From Candidatus Faeciplasma pullistercoris (GTDB taxonomy: Bacteria; Bacillota; Clostridia; Oscillospirales; Ruminococcaceae): a stretch of DNA of 64,000 nt. Where the stretch lies: NCBI GenBank assembly GCA_018715525.1, contig DVLL01000012.1, positions 1-64,000 of the forward strand. Reading direction: 5' to 3'. The translations under genes were made by a program, and so were the position numbers. The notes under the pieces were generated by a model. It searched no databases. It saw nothing but the letters and a program-made list of their open reading frames with translations, and was not told where the DNA came from. Of the stretch, positions 17,742 through 27,461 are shown in pieces; position 1 is the first letter of the stretch; every line of letters begins with the position of its first letter.

Positions 17742-18700
17742 AAAGAATTAGAGGAGCTGCATTGTTCATTGCCGCCCTGCTTGCGGCGTATTCAATGAGC
17801 GGATGCACTAACGTGGAGAACGGCATCTACAGCGACGGGTCAAGATTGCCGGATACTTCCGCGACGCCGCAGGAAAGCGCGACCCTGCCGACTGCTACGA
17901 CCATAGCTCCGGTCACCACTGCTCCGGAAGCTACGCAGCCGCCTGAGACCACAGCCCAAGTGACAGAGCTCAGTGATGTTATAGAGCCTATCGTCACAGG
18001 AGGTCCGTGGGATTACGCGAGTCTTAGCACCGAGAGGAACGGCTATGGACAGGGCACTCACTTTGATGAGCTGAATCGTCCGAGCGGCGCAATAAGATTT
18101 AATGAAGGATACTCGCAGTATAACGCCAAGGCAATAAATGAGACCGAGGAAAAGGTAATTATGCTCACCTTTGACCAGGGGTATGAAAACGGCTACACAG
18201 GCATGATTTTGGATACCCTGAAGGAAAAAGGCGTAAAGGCGACATTCTTTGTCGTTCAGGACTACGCGGAGCGCCAGCCTGAGCTGGTGAGACGGATGAT
18301 CGACGAGGGTCACACCGTCGGAAATCACTCGGCGAATCACTACTCAATGCCTGATCTGACGGTTGAGGAAGCGACTAACGAGGTCATGGAGCTTCACGAG
18401 TATATGCTTGAAAACTTCGGAATCTGTATGAATCTTTTCAGACCGCCGAAGGGAGAATATTCCGAGCTGAGTCTTGCCGTGACAGGCGATTTAGGATATA
18501 CTACCGTTCTTTGGAGCTTTGCCTATGCGGACTGGGATCCTGACAATCAGCCGGATCCTGAGCGGTCCCTGCAAAAGCTCATCGACAGGGCGCACCCAGG
18601 TGCGATATATCTTTTGCACTCTGTTTCGGAGACGAATGCTGCCATTCTCGGAGATTTCATAGACGAAATGTTAGCTCAGGGGTACACCTTCATAGCATAG
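17738..18700 (+). CDS. PdaA-type polysaccharide deacetylase lipoprotein
   Basis: 320 residues. A lipoprotein signal peptide (lipobox MSGC, Cys23) is followed by a Pro/Thr/Ala linker (about 35-80), then a NodB-type deacetylase domain (about 135-318). Motif 1 is TFDQGYEN (Asp146) with Gln in place of the second Asp, as in the PdaA group; motif 2 is HTVGNHSANH (His197, His201); motif 3 is RPPKGEYS. PdaA makes muramic-delta-lactam in spore cortex, but the lipid anchor and long linker suggest a cell-surface peptidoglycan role could also apply. ATG start with GGAGG upstream. Confidence 0.88.
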   Translation: MKRIRGAALFIAALLAAYSMSGCTNVENGIYSDGSRLPDTSATPQESATLPTATTIAPVTTAPEATQPPETTAQVTELSDVIEPIVTGGPWDYASLSTERNGYGQGTHFDELNRPSGAIRFNEGYSQYNAKAINETEEKVIMLTFDQGYENGYTGMILDTLKEKGVKATFFVVQDYAERQPELVRRMIDEGHTVGNHSANHYSMPDLTVEEATNEVMELHEYMLENFGICMNLFRPPKGEYSELSLAVTGDLGYTTVLWSFAYADWDPDNQPDPERSLQKLIDRAHPGAIYLLHSVSETNAAILGDFIDEMLAQGYTFIA

Positions 18701-18718
18701 ATTCACAATAAGTTATAA

Positions 18719-18755
18719 AATAAGCCTTCTCCCGCTGGTTGGGGGAAGGCTTATG
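18719..18755. terminator. Bidirectional terminator between convergent genes
   Basis: ATAAGCCTTCTCCC (18720-18733) pairs with GGGGGAAGGCTTAT (18741-18754). The minus side is followed by TTTTAT and the plus side by GTGTTTT. It separates the pdaA-like gene from rqcP. Confidence 0.8.
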
Positions 18756-18769
18756 TGTTTTGCGGTGAG

Positions 18770-19009
18770 TCAGATTATCTCATACTGCTCTGATGCGTTT
18801 TCCTTGGTGGCGTACTCCGAAACAGAGAGCACTCTTGCCTTGAGAGGAGTCTGTCCGAGCCTGATTTCGATTATGTCGCCGACCTTGACGTCGTAGGAGG
18901 CTCTTGCGGGCTTGTCGTTTACATATATCCTGCCAGCGTCGCACGCCTCGTTGGCGACCGTTCTACGCTTGATAAGTCTGGTTACCTTAAGATATTTATC
19001 CAGTCTCAT
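18770..19009 (-). CDS. rqcP: RqcP-like S4-domain RNA-binding protein
   Basis: 79 residues, nearly all S4 domain: MRLDKYLKVTRLIKRRTVANEACDAG..., then VNDKPARASYDVKVGDII. It matches RqcP/YabO, which stabilises peptidyl-tRNA on stalled 50S subunits with RqcH during alanine tailing. It lies just downstream of hup and spoVB in the Firmicutes spoVB-mazG-rqcP neighbourhood, which supports the call over the heat-shock protein Hsp15. Confidence 0.9.
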   Translation of the reverse strand: MRLDKYLKVTRLIKRRTVANEACDAGRIYVNDKPARASYDVKVGDIIEIRLGQTPLKARVLSVSEYATKENASEQYEII

Positions 19010-19023
19010 AAATTTCTGCCTTT

Positions 19024-19070
19024 CTTAAAAATAAAACCGACCGAGTCGGCAAAAAATGCGCTCGGTCGGT
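19024..19070 (-). terminator. Terminator between hup and rqcP
   Basis: ACCGACCGAG (19036-19045) pairs with CTCGGTCGGT (19061-19070); on the minus strand TTTTATTTTT follows. It would end most hup transcripts, leaving rqcP to read-through or an unseen promoter. Confidence 0.8.
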
Positions 19071-19084
19071 CAGATGCCACAGGA

Positions 19085-19360
19085 TCAGTTATCTACGGCG
19101 TCCTTAAGACCCTTTCCTGCCTTGAAGACGGGAACCTTTCTTGCGTCGATGGAAATCTTATCTCCGGTTCTGGGATTGATGCCTTCCTTAGCGGCGCGAG
19201 CCTTTACCTCAAAAACGCCGAAACCGATGATGCTTACCTTTTCACCGGCAGCGAGAGTCTCAGTAATGGAATCAATTACTGCGTTGACATACTTCTCTGC
19301 GTCCTTCTTGGTACAATCGCACTTTTCTGCTACCTTGCTTACTAACTCGACCTTTGTCAT
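19085..19360 (-). CDS. hup: HU-type DNA-binding protein
   Basis: 91 residues, the standard HU length. MTKVELVSKVAEKC at the start, GFGVFEVKARAAKEGINPRTG in the beta arm with the DNA-intercalating Pro (NPRTG), and a C-terminal VPVFKAGKGLKDAV helix. A nucleoid architectural protein. ATG preceded by GGAGG; promoter at 19477-19505. Confidence 0.97.
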   Translation of the reverse strand: MTKVELVSKVAEKCDCTKKDAEKYVNAVIDSITETLAAGEKVSIIGFGVFEVKARAAKEGINPRTGDKISIDARKVPVFKAGKGLKDAVDN

Positions 19361-19476
19361 TTAGGTATACCTCCATAAAATTTGTTAGGCTTCCGGTATA
19401 TCTTAACTAATGCCCCCGGGTATGCCTTAAATTTGCTCTGTCGCGAATATCAGTCACTGACAGACAATGTACCCTC

Positions 19477-19505
19477 ATTTTATACTCGCTTTTTGCGAAA
19501 ATCAA
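19477..19505 (-). promoter_or_regulatory. Promoter of hup
   Basis: On the minus strand, TTGATT (19505-19500), 17 bp, TAAAAT (19482-19477); leader about 110 nt. The -35 lies just before the end of spoVB. Confidence 0.7.
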
Positions 19506-19510
19506 GTAAA

Positions 19511-21217
19511 TTACCCGAAAATTTGTGCTGAAATCGCATTTTTGGTGGATATGTCCAAGAGGGTTACAAAGAGTATGTAAATAATCACAGCAAATAACAC
19601 AGAAATGGTTACAGAAATAGTGTTTGAGAGTGAATTCTGGAGGTAGGAGTAGACGGCGGCCGAGCTTAAGCTGCTCAAAATTCCTCCTATAGAGGGCAAA
19701 ATAACCGAAAAACCGATTTTTGGGCGGGTGTTGGTCAGCTTGTACAAAGCCGCTACCGACCATATAGCCATGACCATGTAGCTTATTGCTGTGGCTGCCG
19801 CCGCCCCTATGAGCCCTGACTGGTTTATCGGGATGAGTATGCTGTTTAGTCCCAACTTGACTATAGCGCCGACTACGGTTATCTTGACAGGAAGGTCCGA
19901 GCGGTTTATTGCCTGAAGCATTGAATATGCTGCGGAGGATATAGCCAAAAAGGCTGTGCTCAGGCTGAGGACTGAGAGGGGCAGGTGAGAGACGGATATC
20001 TCGGCGTATCTGCTCGAGAACAGAAGCTTGAGCACAGGCTCTGAGAACACGCACAGCCCGAAGCCTGCGGGGATCGATATGTACGCCGATGTCATAAGCG
20101 CGCGGCGTATCTCCTTTGATACGGACGGCATATCCTTTTTGGCGTAGCTTTCGGCTATATTAGGAAACGCGCTTTTGCCGAACACCGCGCACAGCGATGG
20201 AGCAAGGGTGAATATAGCCATCGACAGTCCGGTAAACGAGCCGTACAGGAAGTTCGGCAGCTCTGAAAGCTTTACCCCGCTTGCGATTATGGAGGCGTAC
20301 CGCTCCGAATACAGCTCAGGATGGTTTCTCAGGGAATTTTTGATAAGAAGTATTATGGTGGAGAGGTCGATAGTGTTGATGAGGCTGGATACCACCGACG
20401 CGAGAGCTATCGGGGCTATCATATAAAGCAGGTGCTTGAGTATTTTTCCGGATTCCGAGCCGCTTGGAAGCTCGGCTGTTTGGATGCCGTCGCCGATAAG
20501 CTTGTGATGAAGTATCAGGTAGAGCATCCCGGCAAGGTCGGCTACAGCGGTTCCTACTACCGCCGCGGCTGAGATATATGGCAATGAGGCGTTTGCGGCG
20601 TCATATTCATTAAGGCATATCTGGCCGAATACCGGCGCGCCGGTATAGTAGCAGCCATAGGCATACTCCTTGGTCACATACGCCAGTCCGAGCCCGAATA
20701 TCAGCTTGACTATCGAGTCCGCCATCTGGGAAACGGCTGTAGGGGTCATGTTGCGAAGACCCTCGTAGTAGCCTCTGTATACTGCGGTCACGGTTCCTAA
20801 AAATATGCAGGGGGATATAGCCATGACGGACAGCCTCGCGTCCGGGTTGCCTATGATCCTTTCGGCAATAAATTCCGAGAATATCAGCGGCAAAAGCGTC
20901 AGAACAAGGCTGACGCTCCCGAAAAACCAAAGCGCTGTTTTCTTGGTGAGCCTTATCCTGCCGTAGCGGTTGTACGCCGCGCTTTCCGAGACGGTCTGAG
21001 CGACAGCCGGCGGAAGGCTTGCCGCGCAGAGAGCGTAAAGCGGCATGAACACGGCATAGGCGCTTGAGTAGTAGCCCATGCCTGTGCCGCCAAGGAGGTT
21101 GGCAAGCGGAATTTTAAGAAATAGTCCCGCCAGCTTTGACACCAGCACCGACACCATGAGTAAAAATGAGCCGAATAAAACACTCTGCTTTTTCGTTGCA
21201 ATCAGTCCCTTCAACAA
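19511..21217 (-). CDS. spoVB: SpoVB-like polysaccharide/lipid II flippase family protein
   Basis: 568 residues with about 14 hydrophobic helices in the MOP-superfamily pattern. The N-terminal SKLAGLFLKIPLANLLGGTGMGYYSSAY and YRGYYEGLRNMTPTAVSQ blocks are typical of SpoVB/YtgP/MurJ-like proteins. It likely flips a peptidoglycan precursor, in spore cortex or vegetative wall synthesis. The hup-rqcP neighbours downstream fit the conserved spoVB cluster. The start is TTG TTG at 21217, with AGGA upstream and no nearby ATG. Confidence 0.88.
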   Translation of the reverse strand: MLKGLIATKKQSVLFGSFLLMVSVLVSKLAGLFLKIPLANLLGGTGMGYYSSAYAVFMPLYALCAASLPPAVAQTVSESAAYNRYGRIRLTKKTALWFFGSVSLVLTLLPLIFSEFIAERIIGNPDARLSVMAISPCIFLGTVTAVYRGYYEGLRNMTPTAVSQMADSIVKLIFGLGLAYVTKEYAYGCYYTGAPVFGQICLNEYDAANASLPYISAAAVVGTAVADLAGMLYLILHHKLIGDGIQTAELPSGSESGKILKHLLYMIAPIALASVVSSLINTIDLSTIILLIKNSLRNHPELYSERYASIIASGVKLSELPNFLYGSFTGLSMAIFTLAPSLCAVFGKSAFPNIAESYAKKDMPSVSKEIRRALMTSAYISIPAGFGLCVFSEPVLKLLFSSRYAEISVSHLPLSVLSLSTAFLAISSAAYSMLQAINRSDLPVKITVVGAIVKLGLNSILIPINQSGLIGAAAATAISYMVMAIWSVAALYKLTNTRPKIGFSVILPSIGGILSSLSSAAVYSYLQNSLSNTISVTISVLFAVIIYILFVTLLDISTKNAISAQIFG

Positions 21218-21291
21218 GCTGTCCTACGGATATAATATTATCGGTAGAGAGCTTGTATTCGGTAAAGGGAGAATTTTTGTACCTGCTCGGC

Positions 21292-21320
21292 TTGCAGTCG
21301 GCAGAAAAATGTGATAAACT
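21292..21320 (+). promoter_or_regulatory. Promoter of the parE-parC pair
   Basis: TTGCAG (21292-21297), 17 bp, TAAACT (21315-21320), about 38 bp before the parE start. spoVB runs the other way from 21217. Confidence 0.65.
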
Positions 21321-21357
21321 AACTATATGTGCATAAATAACCGGAAAGGAAATATAC

Positions 21358-23340
21358 ATGGCTGTAAAAAACGAATACGGCAACGAGGCGATACGCTCTC
21401 TTAAGGGCGCGGACAGAGTCAGGAAGCGTCCCGCCGTTATTTTCGGCTCGGACGGGCTGGAGGGCTGTAAGCACTCTGTTTTTGAAATAATATCAAACTC
21501 GATAGACGAGGCAAGAGAGGGTTACGGTAAGAAGATAACCGTAACCTATTATAACGACCTGTCCATCGAAGTAGAGGACATGGGAAGAGGCTGCCCTGTT
21601 GACTTCAACAAGGCGGAAAACCGCTATAACTGGGAGCTTGTATACTGCGAGCTGTACGCAGGAGGAAAGTATGACAACGCTTCCGGGGATAACTATGAGT
21701 ACTCGCTCGGCTTAAACGGTCTCGGCGCGTGCGCCACGCAGTACTCATCGGAGTACATGGATGTTGAGGTCGTCAGGGACGGGTATCTTTACAAGCTCCA
21801 CTTTGAAAAGGGAGAAAATGTAGGCGGGCTTACAAAGGAGCCGACAAAGCGCCGTCAGACGGGCACAAAGACCCGGTGGAAGCCTGATCTCGAGGTGTTC
21901 ACCGAGATTGCGATTGAAAAGGAATACTTCTGCGACACCCTCAAGAAGCAGTCTATAGTCAATCCCGGAATAAGCTTTGAGCTCAACTACCAGAATGAGG
22001 ACGGTAGCTTCGAAAGGTTTGAGTATCTGTACACAAACGGCATACTCGACTATGTCACCGAGCTTTTAGGTGAGAACGGACTGACCAAGCCGAGGCTGTG
22101 GACGGCTGAGCGCAAGGGCAAGGACCGCGAGGACATGAACGAGTATAAGGTAAAGTACAACTTCGCGTTCGCGTTCTCAAAAACAGTACACGTCTGCGAG
22201 TACTTTCACAATTCAAGCTTCCTTGAGTACGGCGGTTCGACCGAGAAGGCTGTAAGGCAGGCGTTCACCTCCTTTATCGACGGATACATGAAGTCGAACA
22301 ACAAGTATCTCAAGGGCGAGGCTAAGATACAGTTTATAGACATCGAGGACTGCCTTGTGATGGTTTCAAGCTCCTTCTCGACGCAGACCTCTTATGAAAA
22401 TCAGACCAAGAAGGCTATAACCAATAAATTTATATATGACGCCGCGGTAGATTTTCTAAAGCATCAGCTTGAGGTCTATTTTATCGAGAATCCCGATGAT
22501 GCGAATAAAATCTGCGACCAGGTCTTGATAAACAAGCGTTCACGCGAGAGCGCGGAAAAGACGAGGGTAAACACCAAAAAGCTGTACGCCGAGAAGCTCG
22601 ACATGGCAAATATGGTCAAAAAGTTTGTCGATTGCCGCTCTAAGGACGTATCGCAAAGAGAGCTGTATATAGTGGAGGGAGACTCTGCTCTGGGTTCTGT
22701 AAAGCTGGCAAGAAACGCCGAGTTTCAGGCGGTCATACCGGTAAGGGGCAAGATACTCAACTGCCTCAAGGCGAGCTACAACAAGATATTTGAGAGCGAG
22801 ATAATAACCGACCTGATGAAGGTGCTTGGCTGCGGAGTGGAGGTCAAGAGCTCGAAAAACAAGGAGCTGTCCTCCTTCAACCTCAACGCTCTTAGGTGGA
22901 ACAAGGTCATAATATGCACCGATGCCGATTATGACGGCTTCCAGATAAGGACGCTTATTCTCACCATGCTTTATACTCTCGCTCCGACGCTTATTGAGAA
23001 GGGCTATGTCTATATAGCGGAGTCTCCGCTCTACGAGATAAACACAAAGGACAAGACATATTTTGCTTACGACGAGTCGGAGCGCGCCGATATAATGAAG
23101 ATGATAGGGGACAAAAAGTTCACCGTCCAGCGCTCCAAGGGACTTGGCGAGAACGAGCCGGATATGATGTCGCTTACCACCATGAACCCTGAGACAAGAC
23201 GCCTTATACAGGTGACTCCCGACGACGCGGAGCACACCAAATTCATGTTCGACATGCTTTTAGGGGACAATCTGTCCGCGCGCAAGGAGTTTATAAACAA
23301 CAACGGCCACGACTATCTTGACATGGCTGATATTAGCTGA
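21358..23340 (+). CDS. parE: DNA topoisomerase IV subunit B (divergent)
   Basis: 660 residues. GHKL ATPase: Glu43 and Asn47 (FEIISNSIDEA), then VEDMGRGCPVD (Asp74), where the usual Asn-Gly-Arg-Gly is Met-Gly-Arg-Gly. The lid reads YSLGLNGLGA (115-124) rather than the common SGGLHGVG. The transducer and TOPRIM domains follow with EGDSALG, PVRGKILN and CTDADYDGFQI, then QRSKGLGENEP. With ParC it decatenates chromosomes. The changes place it in a divergent ParE lineage. Whether the canonical gyrBA pair lies elsewhere cannot be seen here. Confidence 0.88.
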   Translation: MAVKNEYGNEAIRSLKGADRVRKRPAVIFGSDGLEGCKHSVFEIISNSIDEAREGYGKKITVTYYNDLSIEVEDMGRGCPVDFNKAENRYNWELVYCELYAGGKYDNASGDNYEYSLGLNGLGACATQYSSEYMDVEVVRDGYLYKLHFEKGENVGGLTKEPTKRRQTGTKTRWKPDLEVFTEIAIEKEYFCDTLKKQSIVNPGISFELNYQNEDGSFERFEYLYTNGILDYVTELLGENGLTKPRLWTAERKGKDREDMNEYKVKYNFAFAFSKTVHVCEYFHNSSFLEYGGSTEKAVRQAFTSFIDGYMKSNNKYLKGEAKIQFIDIEDCLVMVSSSFSTQTSYENQTKKAITNKFIYDAAVDFLKHQLEVYFIENPDDANKICDQVLINKRSRESAEKTRVNTKKLYAEKLDMANMVKKFVDCRSKDVSQRELYIVEGDSALGSVKLARNAEFQAVIPVRGKILNCLKASYNKIFESEIITDLMKVLGCGVEVKSSKNKELSSFNLNALRWNKVIICTDADYDGFQIRTLILTMLYTLAPTLIEKGYVYIAESPLYEINTKDKTYFAYDESERADIMKMIGDKKFTVQRSKGLGENEPDMMSLTTMNPETRRLIQVTPDDAEHTKFMFDMLLGDNLSARKEFINNNGHDYLDMADIS

Positions 23341-23354
23341 GAGGAGGCGGAAGC

Positions 23355-25595
23355 ATGGCTAAAAAGAAGAGTGGGGAGGAAAGACCCGCTAAAAGACCTC
23401 AGACCAAGATAGACGCGTATATAAACGGAGCCGGAACGGTGGTTGACGAGCCGATAACCGTGACGCTTGAGAAAAACTATATGCCCTACGCCATGAGCGT
23501 AATAGTTTCGCGTGCTTTCCCGGAGATAGACGGCTTCAAGCCTTCGCACAGAAAGCTCCTTTACACTATGTACGATATGGGACTCCTGACAGGTCCTAAG
23601 ACAAAATCAGCTAATATCGTCGGTCAGACCATGAAGCTCAACCCTCACGGAGACCAGGCGATATATGAGACGATGGTCAGGCTTACCAGGGGAAACGAGG
23701 CGCTTTTGCACCCCTATATAGATTCAAAGGGCAATTTCGGCAAGGCGTATTCGAGCGACATGGCCTACGCCGCGTCAAGATACACCGAGGCGAAGCTCGA
23801 CACTATCTGCAACGAGCTTTTTGGGGATATCGACAAGGACACGGTGAATTTTGTCCCGAACTACGATAACAAGATGATGGAGCCGGAGCTTTTGCCGGTG
23901 ACCTTCCCGACGATACTGGTAAACTCGAACGTCGGCATAGGCGTTTCAATGGCAAGCTCTATTTGCCCATTCAATCTTAAGGAGCTTTGTGAAGCGACCA
24001 TAGCTATAATGCGAGACCCGGATTTTGACGCGCTCGAGCTGATGAGCGGACCGGACTTTCCCGGCGGCGGGTATATGATATATGACCGGGACAAGCTCAG
24101 GCAGATATTTGATACCGGCAGGGGCTCTGTAAAGATAAGGGCTAAGTACAGCTATGACAAGGATGCAAACTGTATCGAGGTGACCCAGATACCGCCTACG
24201 ACGACTATAGAGGCGATAATCGAAAAGGTCATTGAGCTTGCCAAGGGCGGCATGAAGGAAATAGCGTATATACGCGACGAGACCGACCTCAACGGACTCA
24301 AAATTGCCATAGACCTCAAAAGAGGCACGGACCCGGATTTGCTTATGAGAAAGCTGTATCAGCTCACGCCGCTTCAGGACAGCTTCTCAGCGAATTTCAA
24401 CATTCTTGTAAACGGCTATCCAAAGGTGCTCGGCGTCAACGCCATCATAAGAGAATGGATAAGCTTCAGAATAGGCTGCGTCAAGAGGCGGGTAAGCTTC
24501 GATCTTAAAAAGAAGGAGGAAAGGCTTCATCTTCTTAACGGTCTTGAAAAGATCCTTCTTGACATAGACAAGGCGATAAAAATAGTTCGCGAGACCGACG
24601 AGGAGTCTGAGGTAGTTCCAAACCTCATGATAGGCTTCGGAATAGATGAAACTCAGGCGGAGTATGTCGCTGAGATAAAGCTTAGGCATTTAAACCGCGA
24701 GTTTATACTCAAGAGGATCTCGGATATAGAGGAGCTTGAGCGAGAAATAGCCGAGCTGCGGGACGTTTTGGGAAGCGAAAGAAAAATAAAGCTCATCATA
24801 ATAGACGAGCTCAAGAACGTCGCGCAGAAGTACGGTCAGCCGAGAAAGACGGAGGTAATATACCTCGACGACGAACAGGATGAAAAGCTTGTCATGGAGG
24901 TTCCCGATTATCCGTGCAGACTGGTGCTCACAAAGGAAGGCTACTTCAAGAAAATTACCATGCAGTCGCTCAGGATGTCCGGCGAGCATAAGCTCAAGGA
25001 AAACGACGTTGTGAGCCAGGAGATAGACTCCACCAACCGCGCGGACATTCTCTTCTTCACCGACAGGGCAAACGTCTACAAGGCAAAGGCGTCGCAGTTC
25101 TCGGACTCTAAGGCAAGTCTATTGGGCGACTTTATCCCCGTTACGCTCAAGTTTGAGGAGGGCGAGAGCGTAATAGGCATGGTCGCAACGCTTGATTACA
25201 GCGGCTGCGTGCTCTTTGTCTATAAAAACGGTAAAGCCGCAAAGGTTCCGCTTTCCTCCTACGAGACCAAGACCAACAGAAAAATGCTGAGTAAGGCATA
25301 CTCAGACAAGAGCGGCTTGACCGAGCTTCTGGATATCGGCGAGGGCGCTAATGTAATGCTCCGCTCAACCAACGGCAGGGCGATTATATTCAATACCGGC
25401 ATGATTTTGCCTAAGTCCACCCGAGACTCAATAGGAGTGCAGGTAATGACCCTTAAGGCAAAATCTGAGGTCGAGTCCGCGTATATAGTTCCGGACGAGA
25501 AGCTTGCCGAGCTGTCGAAGTTCAAAACAAAGACACTTCCGGCTGCCGGCTCGTTTGTAAAGGGAATTGACGACCCGGATCAGCTTACGCTTTGA
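23355..25595 (+). CDS. parC: DNA topoisomerase IV subunit A (divergent)
   Basis: 746 residues. Winged-helix/tower domain with catalytic Tyr143 (SRYTEAKL), a coiled coil near 440-500, and a C-terminal beta-pinwheel-like region (from about 510). No GyrA box (QRRGGKG) is seen, which supports topoisomerase IV over gyrase. The quinolone-pocket positions differ from the common pattern: NPHGDQAIYE has Gln101 at the Ser83 place and Glu105 at the Asp87 place (E. coli GyrA numbering). Starts 14 bp after parE. Confidence 0.88.
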   Translation: MAKKKSGEERPAKRPQTKIDAYINGAGTVVDEPITVTLEKNYMPYAMSVIVSRAFPEIDGFKPSHRKLLYTMYDMGLLTGPKTKSANIVGQTMKLNPHGDQAIYETMVRLTRGNEALLHPYIDSKGNFGKAYSSDMAYAASRYTEAKLDTICNELFGDIDKDTVNFVPNYDNKMMEPELLPVTFPTILVNSNVGIGVSMASSICPFNLKELCEATIAIMRDPDFDALELMSGPDFPGGGYMIYDRDKLRQIFDTGRGSVKIRAKYSYDKDANCIEVTQIPPTTTIEAIIEKVIELAKGGMKEIAYIRDETDLNGLKIAIDLKRGTDPDLLMRKLYQLTPLQDSFSANFNILVNGYPKVLGVNAIIREWISFRIGCVKRRVSFDLKKKEERLHLLNGLEKILLDIDKAIKIVRETDEESEVVPNLMIGFGIDETQAEYVAEIKLRHLNREFILKRISDIEELEREIAELRDVLGSERKIKLIIIDELKNVAQKYGQPRKTEVIYLDDEQDEKLVMEVPDYPCRLVLTKEGYFKKITMQSLRMSGEHKLKENDVVSQEIDSTNRADILFFTDRANVYKAKASQFSDSKASLLGDFIPVTLKFEEGESVIGMVATLDYSGCVLFVYKNGKAAKVPLSSYETKTNRKMLSKAYSDKSGLTELLDIGEGANVMLRSTNGRAIIFNTGMILPKSTRDSIGVQVMTLKAKSEVESAYIVPDEKLAELSKFKTKTLPAAGSFVKGIDDPDQLTL

Positions 25596-25623
25596 TGCGG
25601 AATAATTTGATATCACGCAAAAA

Positions 25624-25665
25624 ACCGGCTGTCTCGCATGTTATAATGCGGGACAGCCGGAACTT
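25624..25665. terminator. Bidirectional terminator after parC
   Basis: A 15-bp stem, CCGGCTGTCTCGCAT (25624-25638) with ATGCGGGACAGCCGG (25645-25659). On the minus strand it is followed by TTTTTT, so it is strongest for the anti-sigma operon; the plus side has ACTTACTTTT. Confidence 0.85.
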
Positions 25666-25700
25666 ACTTTTATATCATTTTTCTCAGCGTTGATACGCGC

Positions 25701-27461
25701 TTATTTGATCGTCATGCCGCTGAGCACCCCATACTCAAAGCTAAGGGTAACCTCCATGCTATTAGAGGAGAACACAACAGTGCAGTCCGGCGCCATATTT
25801 TCGGTTATGCCCAGGGCGGACACTACGCTCTCGAGGCTGTCTCCGACCTTTACTCCGTTGAAGCTTATGTCAAGCGGGCAGCCCGCGCTTGTTATTTCTA
25901 TGCCGCTTATACTCTTATTGCCTTGGTCATCGGTTTTAATAGTCATCTTTCCACCGACAAACATCATATTCAGCTCAGTGCCTGAGCTTATAGTGCCGGT
26001 AGCAGAGCTTTTAAGAGCTGCTTCCATGGAGCTTGCCGAGGAGCTATCGTCAAGTATGATATTCTGACCAGAGTAGCTAAGAGCTATGTCTGAGTCGCTT
26101 ACGTTAAGGCTGAGGGAGGTCACAGGCTCGATGTTGTCGCCGACATCTGTTCCGTCATCGAAAGTGGTATCGTCATCGCTGCCGTCAGATATAGCCGGGA
26201 CAGCCTCTCCACGGCTTATTGCGGCAAGGGTCTCAAGGTCTGCGTAGTTAAGCTCCTTCTCGTTTAACTTCCTGCGGATGTATCTTGAAAGCTCCTTGAC
26301 AGACGCCTTGTGGGTGTAGACAACCGGGTTGTTTGTGGTAGTAGTGATAAACTCGCGCTCATTGTCAAGTATACCCATGTCCGTGTAGCCGGGGTTGATG
26401 TCCTCATAGCCGCGGTGGTAGGCAACATCAAGGTCGTTTAACGTGTACACGTCGTACAAAAGCTCATCTATAACCGTGACGCTTCCCGACTCGGTGACGT
26501 AAAGGCTGGTCAGAATGGTATCACCTACGTCGTAAACAGGCATTCCCTCAAGCTGGTTCTCTGCTGTGCCCTTGATCCACACATATGCGTCAACATCACA
26601 TGCCTGCGTATTCAGGTAGTCGTATTCGATGTTCACGTCATAAAGCGTATACATTCCGTCCTCAAGGGCGGGAAGGGTATCGTCGTCGAGTATGCCCTGT
26701 ACCGTCATTCTCACAAGGCTTACGCCGCCTCTTTGCGCTTCGTCGGCAAATTTGGTGTCAAGCAGGTCGTAGAAGTTAAGCGCGCTTGACGGGGCGTTTC
26801 TTGTAACTGCATCGGGAGCTGCTGAGGCGTTCGACGCAAACTCGTCATAGTCGGAGTACACGTTTGCCTCTATGCTCGCATCGCTGCCGGAAAGCATCAA
26901 AACGTAGTCTTCAGTGTAGTAGTCGCCGTCGTAGTTGTATCCTACGTAGCTGGAGAGCATGCTCTCGGGCAGCGCATCTGCAACCATGTCGGGGGCAGAC
27001 CAAAAGTCATCTTCCGCGTCAGACACCGGAATTTCCTCTGGTGCAATAATGCTGTCTGCCTCGTCGCCGGTTGTGTCGGCGCTGTTTTCGGGCATGAGGT
27101 TGGCGTTTACTTCGTTTTCGCCGTCGCTGTCCGATCCGCTCGTCACATCCTCCTGCATGGCATCCTCGCTGTACATGGCGTTGTCCCCGCCGAGACGGTT
27201 ATCCGAATCGCTCGAGCGGTATTTTATATTGCCGCTCATGATAGAGACAATTCCTATTGTGGACAGCGCCGCAACCAGGCATGCCGCGATCGAGACGTAT
27301 TTGTAGAACTTCACCCTTGAGCTCACTTCGGCAGCGTTGCCTGCGCCCTGGGCGCCGTTGCTTTCAAGCTCCTCGCGACATCGCTGTTTAAGCGTTTCCT
27401 TGAAGTCGGCAGATAGGCTCATCAAGCAAATTTCATTTTTGTAATTATTTACTAAATTCAT
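25701..27461 (-). CDS. Putative anti-sigma factor with large extracytoplasmic domain
   Basis: 586 residues. A short cytosolic N-terminus (1-52), one transmembrane helix (about 53-77), then an acidic Ser/Asp/Glu/Asn-rich linker (80-150) and a long extracytoplasmic part that I do not recognise. It overlaps the ECF sigma gene by 17 bp, the usual coupling of an anti-sigma factor with its sigma partner, and the call rests mainly on this. No zinc-finger HxxxCxxC motif is seen; the cytosolic section has only CREEL. The ATG at 27461 is preferred over an internal ATG because it has GGAAGG upstream. Confidence 0.6.
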   Translation of the reverse strand: MNLVNNYKNEICLMSLSADFKETLKQRCREELESNGAQGAGNAAEVSSRVKFYKYVSIAACLVAALSTIGIVSIMSGNIKYRSSDSDNRLGGDNAMYSEDAMQEDVTSGSDSDGENEVNANLMPENSADTTGDEADSIIAPEEIPVSDAEDDFWSAPDMVADALPESMLSSYVGYNYDGDYYTEDYVLMLSGSDASIEANVYSDYDEFASNASAAPDAVTRNAPSSALNFYDLLDTKFADEAQRGGVSLVRMTVQGILDDDTLPALEDGMYTLYDVNIEYDYLNTQACDVDAYVWIKGTAENQLEGMPVYDVGDTILTSLYVTESGSVTVIDELLYDVYTLNDLDVAYHRGYEDINPGYTDMGILDNEREFITTTTNNPVVYTHKASVKELSRYIRRKLNEKELNYADLETLAAISRGEAVPAISDGSDDDTTFDDGTDVGDNIEPVTSLSLNVSDSDIALSYSGQNIILDDSSSASSMEAALKSSATGTISSGTELNMMFVGGKMTIKTDDQGNKSISGIEITSAGCPLDISFNGVKVGDSLESVVSALGITENMAPDCTVVFSSNSMEVTLSFEYGVLSGMTIK

